Shown in pieces: positions 15,379-25,158 of a DNA stretch of 60,716 bases; within the stretch, counting starts at the first letter, position 1, and the number at the start of each line of letters is the position of its first letter. The position numbers and the translations under genes are program-made. The stretch is from Westiellopsis prolifica IICB1 (GTDB lineage: Bacteria > Cyanobacteriota > Cyanobacteriia > Cyanobacteriales > Nostocaceae). Below the pieces are notes generated by a model, which was not told where the DNA came from, did no database searches, and worked only from the letters and a program-made list of their open reading frames with translations. The stretch spans positions 273,453 to 334,168 of the forward strand of contig NZ_NAPS01000001.1 of the NCBI RefSeq assembly GCF_004323185.1. The letters are read 5' to 3'.

Positions 15379-16029
15379 CTGGGAGAATATTAGAGCGAAA
15401 AAAGTACGTTTACCTCTAGGCAAAGTATAGCCTGGAGGACAAACAGAATCCTGAAAAACGTAAGGCGTTTAAAGAAAAGTTATCAGAATATTTAAGAATA
15501 ACTAAAAACTGCTAGCTAAAAACAGCACAGTTTGACACTCCCTTGCCTAAAGGCGAAGGGATTCTTGGTACTCTTCGAGAAGGCTTCGCCTACAACGAGT
15601 CCACTTAGATTAGATCCCTTGCGGTATCGTTCCCCAGAGGTGGTTCTCTCCCCAAGCTTTAACTTTCGGTCTGCCCGACCGTAGTTGAATATTCCAAAAT
15701 TTGTTTGATTTAAATTCTGTTCGCGTTAGCGTCTCGTTAGAGAATCGTCTAGTCCCCATGAAGATTTTACCTATTCCTGGGAAGGAACTAGAACTATGGA
15801 ATAGAACGCCATATCTTCAATTGTCAAGGTGCAGATTGCCGTTAGGCAGCTAGGTTTTTATACAGGTTGATTACCGTTCCTGTTAAGCTTAACTGTACTA
15901 CAAATTGACTCAGGCGTAAAACGCCTTGCGGCAGCTTTCAACACGCAGCCTGAAGTACGAAATACGGCGCTGTGCGCCTGTTCGGGGCGGGTTTTCAGCT
16001 AGCCTTTCTTATAAAAAATAAATTATTAA
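15379..16029. other. Non-coding region with possible transposon end (IS200/IS605-like) remnants
   Basis: No convincing gene is visible. After a short open stretch (15420-15515, LEDKQNPEKRKAFKEKLSEY, without a start codon) comes GACACTCCCTTGCCTAAAGG, continuing CGAAGGGATTCTTGG (15533-15567). This forms a GCCT/AGGC hairpin and resembles the structured right ends seen beside TnpB genes. The sequence up to about 15730 (including AGAGGTGGTTCTCTCC) has the feel of conserved structured RNA. No TnpA or TnpB coding remains. Assignment is from memory and weak. Confidence 0.3.
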
Positions 16030-16335
16030 TCAATAGAAAGCTTCTATGTTGTGTCGAAAAGCGATTAAGGCGTGCTTCCCCTGTTCCTGTTTTAGCGCAC
16101 AAAGGATCGCATCAGATGCTTCTAATGATACTATTGTTTTAATTTCGATATTAGTGTTGTAGCCTGCTAAGTCTGCCAAGCGTCTTCCGTGACCGCCTTC
16201 ACCCTGCACTTGGCTAATGGTGTAGCCGCTTACATTATGGCTTTTTAGGAGCTTAACAATACGGTCTTTAAGCACCGTTTCACCAATGATGGTGATTAAA
16301 ACAGCAGGTTCTAGGGGAGTGAGTGAGTCTGACAT
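16030..16335 (-). CDS. PII-like signalling protein (GlnB/SbtB superfamily)
   Basis: A 101-residue protein with a PII-like ferredoxin fold. The first strand is VLITIIGETVLKDRIVKLLK and the diagnostic start of the T-loop region is HNVSGYTISQVQGEGGHGRR. The second half is NIEIKTIVSLEASDAILCAL. It lacks the conserved uridylylation Tyr region of GlnB and the C-terminal Cys-containing extension of SbtB, so it is a divergent PII-like protein. Ligands could be nucleotides, but this cannot be read here. No sbtA or ammonium transporter gene is adjacent. TCTGGAGTTCTCT precedes the ATG. Confidence 0.7.
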   Translation of the reverse strand: MSDSLTPLEPAVLITIIGETVLKDRIVKLLKSHNVSGYTISQVQGEGGHGRRLADLAGYNTNIEIKTIVSLEASDAILCALKQEQGKHALIAFRHNIEAFY

Positions 16336-16404
16336 AGAGAACTCCAGAGATTAGGTTTTGGTTCAGAAAGCTTAAATTTTCGTTGCCCAGTCCAGATTCT
16401 GTAT

Positions 16405-16434
16405 TAAAAAGGCTCAAGCATTTGTGCTTAAGCC
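16405..16434 (-). terminator. Rho-independent terminator of the second RRM gene
   Basis: On the minus strand GGCTTAAGCA and TGCTTGAGCC form a 10-bp stem with a CAAA loop, followed by five T. The G-T wobble occurs only in the minus-strand RNA, which agrees with it ending the RRM transcript (gene ends at 16497). Confidence 0.85.
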
Positions 16435-16496
16435 AGTAGTGAATAGAATTAATGTGCTATATTAATCAGCTATGTTTACAGCTAAATCAATAAAGC

Positions 16497-16793
16497 TTAG
16501 TAGCGGTTACGTCCGCCGTAGCTTCGCTGACCACCAAATGAACCTCTATCTTCTTTAGGTTTAGCCTTATTCACTTTAAGGTCACGTCCCATCCACTCAG
16601 CACCATCAAGTGCTTCAATTGCAGCTGTTTCTTCTGCATCTGTACCCATTTCCACAAAGCCAAAACCGCGTACACGACCTGTTTCACGGTCAGTAGGTAG
16701 CTGAACCCGCTTTACAGAACCATATTCTGCAAAAACTGCATTCAAACTATCCTCTGTAACATCATAGGAAAGATTGCCTACATAAACTGACAT
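16497..16793 (-). CDS. RRM-type RNA-binding protein (Rbp family), second copy
   Basis: This 98-residue paralogue of the protein at 6975-7271 differs mainly in the C-terminal tail (GSFGGQRSYGGRNRY). RNP2 is VYVGNLSYD and RNP1 is RGFGFVEM. The tail is Gly/Arg-rich, as in cold-inducible cyanobacterial Rbps. The gene has its own leader and terminator. The two RRM genes keep similar coding and leader sequences about 9.5 kb apart, which suggests a fairly recent duplication or ongoing gene conversion. Confidence 0.92.
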   Translation of the reverse strand: MSVYVGNLSYDVTEDSLNAVFAEYGSVKRVQLPTDRETGRVRGFGFVEMGTDAEETAAIEALDGAEWMGRDLKVNKAKPKEDRGSFGGQRSYGGRNRY

Positions 16794-16910
16794 AAATTGT
16801 CTCCGAAATCATAAGGGTGTGGAGATTTAAGTTTCGGAGAAAAGTCTGTAAATACCAAAAGGAAAAAGCCCGTCAATACTAAAAACAAACGCGGTCGCCG
16901 AATTAACTTC
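16794..16910 (-). promoter_or_regulatory. Structured leader of the second RRM gene
   Basis: TCTCCGAAA (16800-16808, plus strand) and TTTCGGAGA (16832-16840) are exact 9-base inverses. On the transcript the GGAGA ribosome binding site is in the stem. The conserved upstream block runs to CGGTCGCCGAAT near 16903. From the start codon of this gene to the radical SAM gene at 17555, the rest of the sequence holds only the MITE at 17045-17222. Confidence 0.7.
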
Positions 16911-17044
16911 TCGCTTATTTAAGATAACATAGCAAGCCAATTATTACGGGATAGTTGCAACAACTGTTATATAAAGTTATGTAAACTATTTATAGCTAAG
17001 TATGAATGATAACGAAAATCCAAAGTGCGATTCGTTGATGACCA

Positions 17045-17222
17045 CCCACATTCCGCGCTTCGTTTTGTAATATAATTGTATTGCACGATTTGGGCTAATA
17101 ATGTAGTTAAATAGCGATCGCCAAAAATCTAAAAAAACAGTACTAATACTTAATGCTAATAAGCGTTTCTGTAAAATTTATTGAAGTATTTATGTATGAC
17201 ATTTTGAAGTGCGGAATGTGGG
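17045..17222. repeat. MITE candidate with 17-bp terminal inverted repeats
   Basis: CCCACATTCCGCGCTTC (17045-17061) and GAAGTGCGGAATGTGGG (17206-17222) are inverted repeats with one mismatch. They bound a 178-base AT-rich stretch without coding capacity. The GCGGAATGTGGG end is of the kind seen on cyanobacterial insertion sequences, so a related full-length IS may mobilise it. Confidence 0.7.
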
Positions 17223-17554
17223 TTCTTTTAATTAAATCAGAAATAAAATTTTAGGCTGTAGTCTTATTACTTTAGATAGAGAGAATTAAAGTTTTCTTAG
17301 TTTTAATATTTAAATGTGTTTGCTAATGCGGTTAATGAAGATATGACAAATCTTCAGAGAGATGTGTTGCAATTATAACAGCCCAACTATAAAAAATTAA
17401 TGATTTTTGTGTCTGTATCATTGCTATATATCCAACTTGTAGTGCAGATATTAATGGGCGTTAATTTTTTTTGAGCAGCATTTGAATTCCCGAACTGAGC
17501 GCGTTGGCTATTGATGGGTGTTCGAGATACCAGAAATTTTGCAACAAGGATTTT

Positions 17555-19135
17555 ATGAAAGCATTATTGCTCTACCCTCAGTTTCCGCAGTCTTTTTGGT
17601 CTTATGATCGCTTCATGGAAATCGCCGGACTCAAAGCCGTCTTGCCGCCACTAGGAATTATTACAGTTGCAGCACTGCTACCCAAGGACTGGCAAATTAA
17701 ATTTTGTGATCGCAACGTCAATCTGGAAACAGAAGCTGATTGGGAGTGGTGTGACCTTGTAATCCTTTCCGCAATGCTAGTGCAGAAACCAGATTTTCAT
17801 GCCCTAATTAAAAAAGCGGTGCGCTTAGGCAAAAAAGTGGCAGTCGGCGGCCCTTACCCAACATCAATCCCACAAGATGTCTTGAACTCTGGAGCGCATT
17901 ATTTAATTTTGGATGAGGGGGAGTTGACAGTTCCTCAGTTTCTGGAAGCCCTCAACCAAGGTAAGGAACAAGGAATCTTTCGCTCCCTAGAAAAACCTGA
18001 TGTTACCCAAAGCCCGATGCCCCGTTTTGACTTGCTGCAACGGGATGCTTACTTGATGATGGCTATTCAGTTTTCTCGCGGTTGCCCCTTCAACTGCGAG
18101 TTTTGCGATATTATTACACTCTACGGCCGCAAACCACGTACAAAAGAGCCTCAGCAAACTATAGCTGAGTTACAAACTCTTTATGATTTAGGCTGGCGAG
18201 GGTCACTGTTCATAGTTGACGACAACTTTATTGGCAATCAGCGTAATGTCAAACGCCTCCTAAGAGAGTTAATTCCTTGGATGAAGCAGCACGACTATCC
18301 TTTCAGCTTCATCACTGAAGCTTCTGTGAATTTGGCCGAAGATAAAGAACTGTTGCAATTAATGAATGAAGCAGGTTTTTATGCAGTTTTTCTCGGCATA
18401 GAAACTCCTGATCAAGACAGCCTACAAGTAACACAAAAACTGCAAAATACTCGTAATCCTCTCGTGGAAGCCTGTCGCAAGATTAATGAAGCAGGAATGC
18501 TCATCTATGCAGGGTTTATCCTTGGTTTTGATGGAGAACGTCCAGGAGCAGGAGAACGAATCCAAGCTTTTGTAGCACAAACCAGTATTCCTCAACCGAT
18601 GTTGGGCATCCTTCAAGCTTTGCCTAATACTGCTTTATGGAGCCGTCTGCAAAAAGAGCAGCGTTTATTAGAAAGTAAGGGTATTGGTGGCACTGAAGTG
18701 GGAGACCAGAATACCTTAATGAATTTCATCCCCACCCGCTCCATTCATGAAATCGCTAGAGAGTATGTAGAAGGTTTGTGGATGTTATATGAACCGAGTA
18801 ACTATCTCAAGCGCTGTTTTCAGCAATGTCTGAGTATTGGTTCGCTAGAGCAGCGAAAGCAAACCATGCAATTTTCTCCAGGTAAGGGCTTGCGGCTCGT
18901 TGCTCAATTAATCTGGCATCAGGGCTTACGGCGACCTGAAATTCGCTGGCAGTTTTGGCGACAACTATGGGCAATTCTGTTGACAAAACCTCAAGTTCTC
19001 AATATGTATTTAGGGCTATGTGCTGCGGGGGAACATTTTTGGGAGTACCGCGCTTTAGCTAGAGAACGGATTACTCAACAATTAGGCTATGACTCACTAA
19101 CAGAGCCTGTGCTGTTGACAGAAGAAGCTCTTTGA
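17555..19135 (+). CDS. B12-binding radical SAM enzyme (DUF4070 type)
   Basis: A 526-residue enzyme. The N-terminal cobalamin-binding-like Rossmann domain (1-140) includes PPLGIITVAALLP and VGGPYPTSIP. The radical SAM core has the [4Fe-4S] motif CxxxCxxC in RGCPFNCEFCDI, and a C-terminal DUF4070-like helical part follows. The frame is open from a TTG at 17504, but ATG at 17555 has AAGGA 5 bases upstream, and MKALLLYPQFP is the family-like start. Members methylate or rearrange unactivated carbons, and the hopanoid C-2 methylase HpnP belongs to this broad family. I cannot say that this is HpnP. It has no pathway neighbours. Confidence 0.85.
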   Translation: MKALLLYPQFPQSFWSYDRFMEIAGLKAVLPPLGIITVAALLPKDWQIKFCDRNVNLETEADWEWCDLVILSAMLVQKPDFHALIKKAVRLGKKVAVGGPYPTSIPQDVLNSGAHYLILDEGELTVPQFLEALNQGKEQGIFRSLEKPDVTQSPMPRFDLLQRDAYLMMAIQFSRGCPFNCEFCDIITLYGRKPRTKEPQQTIAELQTLYDLGWRGSLFIVDDNFIGNQRNVKRLLRELIPWMKQHDYPFSFITEASVNLAEDKELLQLMNEAGFYAVFLGIETPDQDSLQVTQKLQNTRNPLVEACRKINEAGMLIYAGFILGFDGERPGAGERIQAFVAQTSIPQPMLGILQALPNTALWSRLQKEQRLLESKGIGGTEVGDQNTLMNFIPTRSIHEIAREYVEGLWMLYEPSNYLKRCFQQCLSIGSLEQRKQTMQFSPGKGLRLVAQLIWHQGLRRPEIRWQFWRQLWAILLTKPQVLNMYLGLCAAGEHFWEYRALARERITQQLGYDSLTEPVLLTEEAL

Positions 19136-19321
19136 GCTTCCTAAGTTGTTTTCTCGCAGGATATATACTTCTTGATTTTGATGAATTGTTTTTAATCCCC
19201 AATCCCCGTTCCCTATTCCCGTTCAAAAAAATAATGGAAGAGGTAATCAAACCCCTTCCATATTTTGGAATATTTTCCCTGTTCTCGGTAAATATTAACT
19301 ATTAAGGCGATCGCAAGGTTA

Positions 19322-21019
19322 TTATTTATCAATTCCTGAAACCAACGCTATATTAGATTGTGTGGATTTAGGAAATAACAAGTCCTTGGCAAATATTTGA
19401 GGATTGGTTTGAGAGATTTGGACGTAAGATTGGCGTACCTGGGCATTGACTGCGACAGTCTTTACATCATACATTTCAGTAGCCAGTTTTGGATAAACAC
19501 CAATACCGATGGTTAGCAGCAAAAAGCAAACAGCGATAAATATTTCCCGTGGTTTAGCATCGCTAAATTTTGCTTCAGTAGGTAGGACGCAGTTGGTTCC
19601 AAAACAAACTGCTTCATCATTGTCTTGGTTTTGCAAGCTTGCATCCGTAATTTCACAGGTAGGAGCGGCATCAGAACCGTAGAATACTTCTCGTAGCATT
19701 GAGAGGAGGTATATTGGTGTGAGGATGATTCCGACTGCTGCTAAGAAAACCATGACGGTACAGAAAGTCGAACTGTAAATGTCGCTAGTGGTTACGCCAA
19801 CAAAAACTGCAAGTTCACCAACAAAACCACTCATCCCAGGAAGAGCTAAAGAAGCCATTGCAGCAGCTGTAAACAACGCAAATACTTTTGGCATCGCTCG
19901 ACCAATACCACCCATATCTGACATAATTAATGTGTGAGTGCGATCGTAGGTTACGCCTGCAAGGAAGAATAAGGCTGCTGCAATCAAACCGTGGGAAATC
20001 ATCTGTAGCATTGCCCCACTAATTCCCAAATCTGTAAAGGATGCAATACCCAGCAGTACAAAACCCATGTGAGACACCGATGAATACGCAAGGCGACGCT
20101 TCATATTGGGCTGGGCGAAGGAATTTAACGCACCATAGATAATATTGACAACACCCAGACAAGCTAGGATCGGCGCAAAATAAACGTGAGCATCAGATAA
20201 CAGTTCTAAATTGAGGCGAATCAAACCATATCCCCCCATTTTCAGGAGTACACCTGCCAAAATCATCGACACAGGTGCAGAAGCCTCACCATGAGCATCA
20301 GGTAGCCAGGTATGCATGGGGAAAACAGCTAGCTTGACGCCAAAAGCAATCAATAATCCTGCATAAAGTAACAGTTCAAGTCCCAATGGGTAATCCTTCA
20401 TACCCAATTCGACCATATCAAAGGTCATGTTATCGCCGTAGAGAGCCATTGCCAGCCCTGCAACTAGAATAAAAATCGAAGCTGCTGCGGTATACAACAA
20501 GAACTTTGTAGCTGCGTAGCGACGCTTTTGTCCACCCCAAATAGAAACAAGCAGGTAAACGGGAACCAGTTCTAGTTCCCACATAATAAACAACAGCAGC
20601 ATGTCCTGGGCAACAAACACGCCTATCTGTGCAGAATACAGCACCAACATCAGGAAATAGAAAAGGCGAGGTTTGCGATCGACCTGCCAGGCTGCAAAAA
20701 TTGCGAGCGTTGTTACAAATCCTGCTAAAAGCACTAGTGGAACAGACAACCCATCCACTGAAACTGCCCAGTTTAAACCCAATTGGGGTATCCAGGTGTA
20801 CTTCTCCACAAGTTGAAGGGATGCGGTGGTGGGATCATAATTTTGCCAAAAGCCACAGCACATCAAGAAAAAGTCCACGATACCCACACCCAAGGTATAC
20901 CATCGCAGACGTTTACCGTCTTTGTCAGGTACGAAAGGAATCGCTAGGGAAGCCACTAGTGGAAATAGGATAATCGTAGTGAGCCAGGGAAATTGATCGC
21001 CTATCATGTTTATGAGCAA
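19322..21019 (-). CDS. ndhD: NAD(P)H-quinone oxidoreductase subunit 4 (NdhD)
   Basis: NdhD is a proton-pumping antiporter-like subunit of the NDH-1 complex in the thylakoid membrane, used in respiration and cyclic electron flow. The protein has 565 residues and about 14 hydrophobic helices. Hallmarks are [17 protein letters not shown], then [19 protein letters not shown], and the [15 protein letters not shown] region. The C-terminal loop ([20 protein letters not shown]) is longer than in some paralogues. Cyanobacteria have several NdhD forms, and NdhD1 or NdhD2 is likelier than the CO2-uptake types. No ndhF lies beside it in the window. Confidence 0.93.
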   Translation of the reverse strand: MLINMIGDQFPWLTTIILFPLVASLAIPFVPDKDGKRLRWYTLGVGIVDFFLMCCGFWQNYDPTTASLQLVEKYTWIPQLGLNWAVSVDGLSVPLVLLAGFVTTLAIFAAWQVDRKPRLFYFLMLVLYSAQIGVFVAQDMLLLFIMWELELVPVYLLVSIWGGQKRRYAATKFLLYTAAASIFILVAGLAMALYGDNMTFDMVELGMKDYPLGLELLLYAGLLIAFGVKLAVFPMHTWLPDAHGEASAPVSMILAGVLLKMGGYGLIRLNLELLSDAHVYFAPILACLGVVNIIYGALNSFAQPNMKRRLAYSSVSHMGFVLLGIASFTDLGISGAMLQMISHGLIAAALFFLAGVTYDRTHTLIMSDMGGIGRAMPKVFALFTAAAMASLALPGMSGFVGELAVFVGVTTSDIYSSTFCTVMVFLAAVGIILTPIYLLSMLREVFYGSDAAPTCEITDASLQNQDNDEAVCFGTNCVLPTEAKFSDAKPREIFIAVCFLLLTIGIGVYPKLATEMYDVKTVAVNAQVRQSYVQISQTNPQIFAKDLLFPKSTQSNIALVSGIDK

Positions 21020-21205
21020 AAATACTTATGAAGGGATATTACTATCTTATTAAACTTTGTAAATTTTTCTTATAAGTATTTACCGCAGATAAGTATTGAC
21101 AAAACTCTAGTTTGGTAAAACACAATAAGAAATCTCTATGATGAAGCTTAAAAGATTTTACAATTGAGTTTTCTTGCGAACATCCCAAATATTCAAAAAA
21201 CCCGC

Positions 21206-21253
21206 CTGCGATTGAAATCGCAGTCTTATAGTAAAAGTCTGCTTCAGCAGACT
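21206..21253. repeat. Two adjacent palindromic hairpins
   Basis: CTGCGATTGAAATCGCAG (21206-21223) and AGTCTGCTTCAGCAGACT (21236-21253). The first recurs in reversed form at 60057-60076 next to GGCGGTTTTTTGAAC, and the second at 25165-25182. They are members of a dispersed hairpin family located between ndhD and mnmG. No other element is seen in 21020-21310. Confidence 0.7.
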
Positions 21254-21310
21254 ACTTGATTTTATGAAGTTAAAATTGATCAGAATCTCAAAGCCTAGTG
21301 TTTTCTAATT

Positions 21311-23248
21311 ATGACCATGCACAATTCTATAGATTTCCAAGACGCTTTTGATGTTATCGTCGTCGGTGCTGGTCACTCTGGTTGTGAAGCAGCACTTGCA
21401 ACTGCACGCCTTGGTTGCCGTACCATGCTGTTGACACTCAACTTAGATAAAATTGCTTGGCAACCTTGTAACCCAGCAGTGGGTGGCCCTGCCAAATCTC
21501 AGTTGACCCATGAGGTAGATGCACTCGGCGGAGAAATAGGCAAGATAGCAGACCGTACCTATTTGCAAAAGCGGATTCTCAATTCTTCGCGGGGGCCTGC
21601 GGTGTGGGCATTACGCGCCCAAACTGATAAGCGGGAATACGCGGCGGTGATGAAGGGAATTGTTGAGAATCAAGAAAATTTAACTGTTCGTGAGGGGATG
21701 GTTACAGATTTAGTACTGGGTGCTAATGATGAAGTTATTGGTGTTCAGACTTATTTTGGTGTGGGGTTCGAGTGCAAAGCAGTCATTCTCACAACTGGTA
21801 CATTCTTGGGCGGCAAAATTTGGGTTGGTAACAAGTCGATGTCAGCCGGAAGGGCTGGGGAATTTGCTGCTGTTGAGTTAACGGAAACTCTACAACGTTT
21901 GGGCTTTGAGACTGGTCGGTTGAAGACGGGTACTCCTGCACGAGTTGATAAACGGTCTGTAGACTATGGCAAATTGGAACCCCAACCAGGAGATACAGAT
22001 GTCCGTTGGTTTAGCTTTGACCCCCAGGTGTGGATAGAAAGGGAACAAATGCCTTGTCATATGACACGGACAACAGCCGAAACCCATCGTCTAATTCGGG
22101 AAAATCTCCACTTGTCGCCAGTGTATGGCGGTTGGGTAGAAGCAAAAGGGCCGCGTTACTGTCCTAGTATTGAAGATAAGATTGTGCGCTTTGCTGATAA
22201 GGAAAGCCACCAAATATTTATTGAACCTGAAGGTAGAGATATACCAGAACTTTATATTCAAGGGTTTTCGACAGGATTACCAGAAAACTTGCAATTGCAA
22301 ATGTTGCGGAGTCTGCCTGGTTTAGAAAACTGTATCATGTTACGTCCAGCTTATGCTGTTGAGTATGATTATTTGCCTGCAACTCAGTGTTTTCCCACAC
22401 TGATGACCAAGAAAATAGCAGGACTGTTTTGTGCAGGACAAATTAACGGTACAACTGGCTACGAGGAAGCCGCAGCCCAAGGTATTGTGGCGGGAATTAA
22501 TGCGGCGCGATTTGTGCGTCAAGAAGCGATGATAGTGTTTCCGCGTGAAGAAAGTTACATCGGTACATTGATTGATGACTTGTGTACAAAAGACTTGCGG
22601 GAGCCTTACCGGGTGTTAACTAGTCGGTCAGAGTATCGTTTAATTTTACGTTCTGATAATGCTGACCAACGCCTGACACCATTGGGAAGAGAAATTGGTC
22701 TAATTGACGATCGCCGTTGGGAATTATTTACCCGCAAGCAAGCAAATATCACCGCCGAAAAAGAACGTTTGCACAGCATCCGGGTAAAAGAACATGATGA
22801 AATAGGCAAAGCGATCGCCCAAGCAACTGGACAAGCAATCAAAGGTTCGATAACCCTTGCTGACTTATTACGGCGTCCAGGCTTTCATTATTTAGACCTC
22901 AACACCTACGGACTGGCAAATCCCAATCTTAATCGTGCTGAAACCGAAGGTGCAGAAATTGATATCAAGTACTCTGGTTATCTGGCTAGGCAGCAAAATC
23001 AAATTGAGCAGATTGCTCGTCAAGCCAATCGTCACTTACCAGCTAACTTAGATTACGGAGCAATTGATACCCTTTCTAAAGAAGCACGGGAAAAGCTCAC
23101 CAAGGTAAAACCGTTGACAATTGGTCAAGCCGCACGTATCGGTGGTGTGAATCCAGCAGATATTAATGCTTTGTTAATTTATTTAGAATTGCGTAAAACA
23201 AAGACATATACTGACTTTTCAGCTTTAGCTTCTCAAAAAACTTTATGA
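21311..23248 (+). CDS. mnmG: tRNA uridine-5-carboxymethylaminomethyl(34) synthesis enzyme MnmG (GidA)
   Basis: MnmG with MnmE modifies U34 in the wobble position of certain tRNAs. It is an FAD-dependent, cytosolic enzyme. The 645-residue protein has the dinucleotide-binding motif [19 protein letters not shown] (about 15-35). The family signatures [14 protein letters not shown] and [12 protein letters not shown] follow, then [17 protein letters not shown] for FAD contact. The C-terminal helical domain involved in tRNA binding is complete. The start [19 protein letters not shown] is normal. The gene stands alone, as usual in cyanobacteria. Confidence 0.96.
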   Translation: MTMHNSIDFQDAFDVIVVGAGHSGCEAALATARLGCRTMLLTLNLDKIAWQPCNPAVGGPAKSQLTHEVDALGGEIGKIADRTYLQKRILNSSRGPAVWALRAQTDKREYAAVMKGIVENQENLTVREGMVTDLVLGANDEVIGVQTYFGVGFECKAVILTTGTFLGGKIWVGNKSMSAGRAGEFAAVELTETLQRLGFETGRLKTGTPARVDKRSVDYGKLEPQPGDTDVRWFSFDPQVWIEREQMPCHMTRTTAETHRLIRENLHLSPVYGGWVEAKGPRYCPSIEDKIVRFADKESHQIFIEPEGRDIPELYIQGFSTGLPENLQLQMLRSLPGLENCIMLRPAYAVEYDYLPATQCFPTLMTKKIAGLFCAGQINGTTGYEEAAAQGIVAGINAARFVRQEAMIVFPREESYIGTLIDDLCTKDLREPYRVLTSRSEYRLILRSDNADQRLTPLGREIGLIDDRRWELFTRKQANITAEKERLHSIRVKEHDEIGKAIAQATGQAIKGSITLADLLRRPGFHYLDLNTYGLANPNLNRAETEGAEIDIKYSGYLARQQNQIEQIARQANRHLPANLDYGAIDTLSKEAREKLTKVKPLTIGQAARIGGVNPADINALLIYLELRKTKTYTDFSALASQKTL

Positions 23249-23273
23249 AGCGGGAGTATAGTAGTAGGGTAGA

Positions 23274-23339
23274 TCAGGGTATAGTTTAGTATGATTGACA
23301 ACACTAGTATATACTGAACACAATCATACACTATCCTGA
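23274..23339 (+). repeat. Imperfect inverted repeat in the leader of the next gene
   Basis: TCAGGGTATAGTTTAGTATG-ATTG and CAATCATACACTATCCTGA are near-inverse arms of about 20 bases around a 23-base loop. It lies between mnmG and the proline-rich protein gene. It may be a weak terminator of mnmG or a leader structure. There is no T-run. Confidence 0.5.
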
Positions 23340-23473
23340 CTACAAGTCGAATTTAATACTCAATTCCTGATCAACTCGTCTCACTAAGACGGGTAATTGG
23401 TGTTTGCTCCCAGATCAGCACATAGGGCTAGGAAGTAATTGGTTCCCCGACGAAGCTAAAACTGAAAATCGTT

Positions 23474-24754
23474 ATGTCTCAACAAGCCAGCACAAATCTT
23501 ATTATTCCAGAACCATCAGATGAATTAATCGCCAGTGAACCTTGGACGATAGAAACCTACGCCGATGGGTTTATGGATGATCTATTTGCCGAGATAGACT
23601 CGATTTTGGATGGTAGCCCCAATCTACCTTCGGACACGGTGCAGCAAACACACACGCATCTCCAAACAGTAAAGATACCGCCAATGGTCTTGCCAAATAA
23701 ACCATGGCGAAGCCTACAAACAGTGTCGCACTACAAAAACAATCCCAATGCAGTAGTAGTAAATACTGCTCCTGTCAGCAAAGTTGTCAAGAGAGTACGC
23801 CCAAAATCACGACACTCATTAAGTAAAATACTGAAGGTGGGAACAAGCTTAGGATTAGCGATCGCCACCATTGTCTGGTTAATAAACTCTGGTTTATTCA
23901 ACCACACCAAATTAACCTCTTTTCAGCAAGCTTTAGAAGCACCCCAACCAAAATTACCCACAAAAGCAGAAATAGAAGCAGATTTTGTGAATTATATGTT
24001 GGGTTCGCTTGCAGCCATAGACAGACAAGAAGCCAAAACTGATATTAAGCCTGTCAATGTTGCACTCACACCCGCAGTCACAACAAACCGCACAGCCTTG
24101 GCTTATGTCAGGAATGATCAATCTCCTGCTGCTAACCTACCACCAGTTTTGACCGCTAACAACACATCTCCAACTTCGAGTCGTTCCCCAAACGTTGTTG
24201 AACGCATCTATATCCCTGTTTATCAAGCGCCATTACCAATGCGCTACGTACCTCCAAAAGTTTCTGGTAGTACTAGCACAACTTTGCCACCAATTCCATC
24301 TGCTATTCATCAAAAGACAACAAATACACCTAAAAAACCTACATCTGTCGTCAAACCTTCTCCGAAAACTGATATAAAACCAACTAAACCTGCGAACGTC
24401 TTAGCAGTAGTGCAACCAACCCTGAAACCCATAGACGTAAAAACTGCACCAATTACAGTCACACAAGCAACCAAACCAACCACCAATCAACAGCCAACAC
24501 CAGTACCAGTAAAAACAGAACTGACAGCTGTTGCATCTGCTCCTCCTCCTACCCATATCCTTGAGGGATTGCTAGAGTCAGAGAATAAATCCAAATCTGC
24601 TGCTTTATTTCAAGTTAATGGTGTGACTCAGCGCATTGATATCGGTGAAAGCATTGGTTCTAGTGGTTGGACACTAGTAGATGTTGCGAACAAAGAAGCA
24701 ATCATTCGTCGCAATGGCGAAGTGCGATCAATTTTTACTGGACAAAGATTTTAA
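23474..24754 (+). CDS. Single-span protein with proline-rich linker and GspC/PilP-like C-terminal domain
   Basis: A 426-residue protein. The acidic cytoplasmic N-terminus (1-115) carries WTIETYADGFMDDLFAEIDS. It is followed by one membrane helix (about 125-142, GTSLGLAIATIVWLINSGLF), a long Pro/Thr/Lys-rich periplasmic linker (150-365), and a compact C-terminal domain (about 365-426, AALFQVNGVTQRIDIGESIG then SSGWTLVDVANKEAIIRRNG). That domain resembles the HR domain of GspC and the PilP fold of type II secretion and type IV pilus systems. I infer a trans-envelope connector, but no pil or gsp genes are adjacent. Confidence 0.6.
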   Translation: MSQQASTNLIIPEPSDELIASEPWTIETYADGFMDDLFAEIDSILDGSPNLPSDTVQQTHTHLQTVKIPPMVLPNKPWRSLQTVSHYKNNPNAVVVNTAPVSKVVKRVRPKSRHSLSKILKVGTSLGLAIATIVWLINSGLFNHTKLTSFQQALEAPQPKLPTKAEIEADFVNYMLGSLAAIDRQEAKTDIKPVNVALTPAVTTNRTALAYVRNDQSPAANLPPVLTANNTSPTSSRSPNVVERIYIPVYQAPLPMRYVPPKVSGSTSTTLPPIPSAIHQKTTNTPKKPTSVVKPSPKTDIKPTKPANVLAVVQPTLKPIDVKTAPITVTQATKPTTNQQPTPVPVKTELTAVASAPPPTHILEGLLESENKSKSAALFQVNGVTQRIDIGESIGSSGWTLVDVANKEAIIRRNGEVRSIFTGQRF

Positions 24755-24873
24755 ATTGGTTAGTAGTTGGTGGTTAGTAGGGAAAAACAACTTCTAATTT
24801 ATTTATTCACTAACTATATTTCGCCTTTTGTGCAGGCCAGACTTTAGGGTACATCATTTCCAATTTTTCGGGT

Positions 24874-25158
24874 TTAAGTTTTATGCCAATCTTGCACTTG
24901 TTGCCGAATATCTGATAATTCTTCCTCAGACATCTTATCCAAATTCTTCAATATAAAACTCATCCGCCCCTGATTTTGTAACTTCTCTCGGTGCTTCTCA
25001 AGAAAATTCCAATAAAAGAAATTGAACGGACAAGCATTTTTCCCAGTGCGTTCTTTGGGATTGTAAACACAGCTTTTACAATATATCCAAATTCCTGTAG
25101 TCATTTTTATGTTTTCAAAAATTTTAAATAAACGCGTCGGCTCAAATTGGAGTTTCAT
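24874..25158 (-). pseudogene. C-terminal fragment of an FeS-type (6-4) photolyase/cryptochrome
   Basis: Residues 25-94 (CKSCVYNPKERTGKNACPFN, then FFYWNFLEKHREKL) match the very end of the FeS-BCP photolyase family. Two of the four cluster-ligating Cys lie in this region. A full protein has about 500 residues. Here only about 70 remain, preceded by about 24 unrelated residues. A hairpin repeat (25165-25182) sits directly at the upstream break. The gene was therefore cut, perhaps at the repeat. No further photolyase sequence is seen upstream. Confidence 0.7.

Noticed and set aside
17555-19135. HpnP hopanoid C-2 methylase
   Set aside because: The enzyme shares the B12-radical SAM layout, but I cannot recall enough HpnP-specific residues and there are no hopanoid genes nearby.
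23340-23473. Riboswitch candidate upstream of the proline-rich protein gene
   Set aside because: I compared the leader by eye with c-di-AMP and c-di-GMP riboswitch consensus features and found no convincing match.
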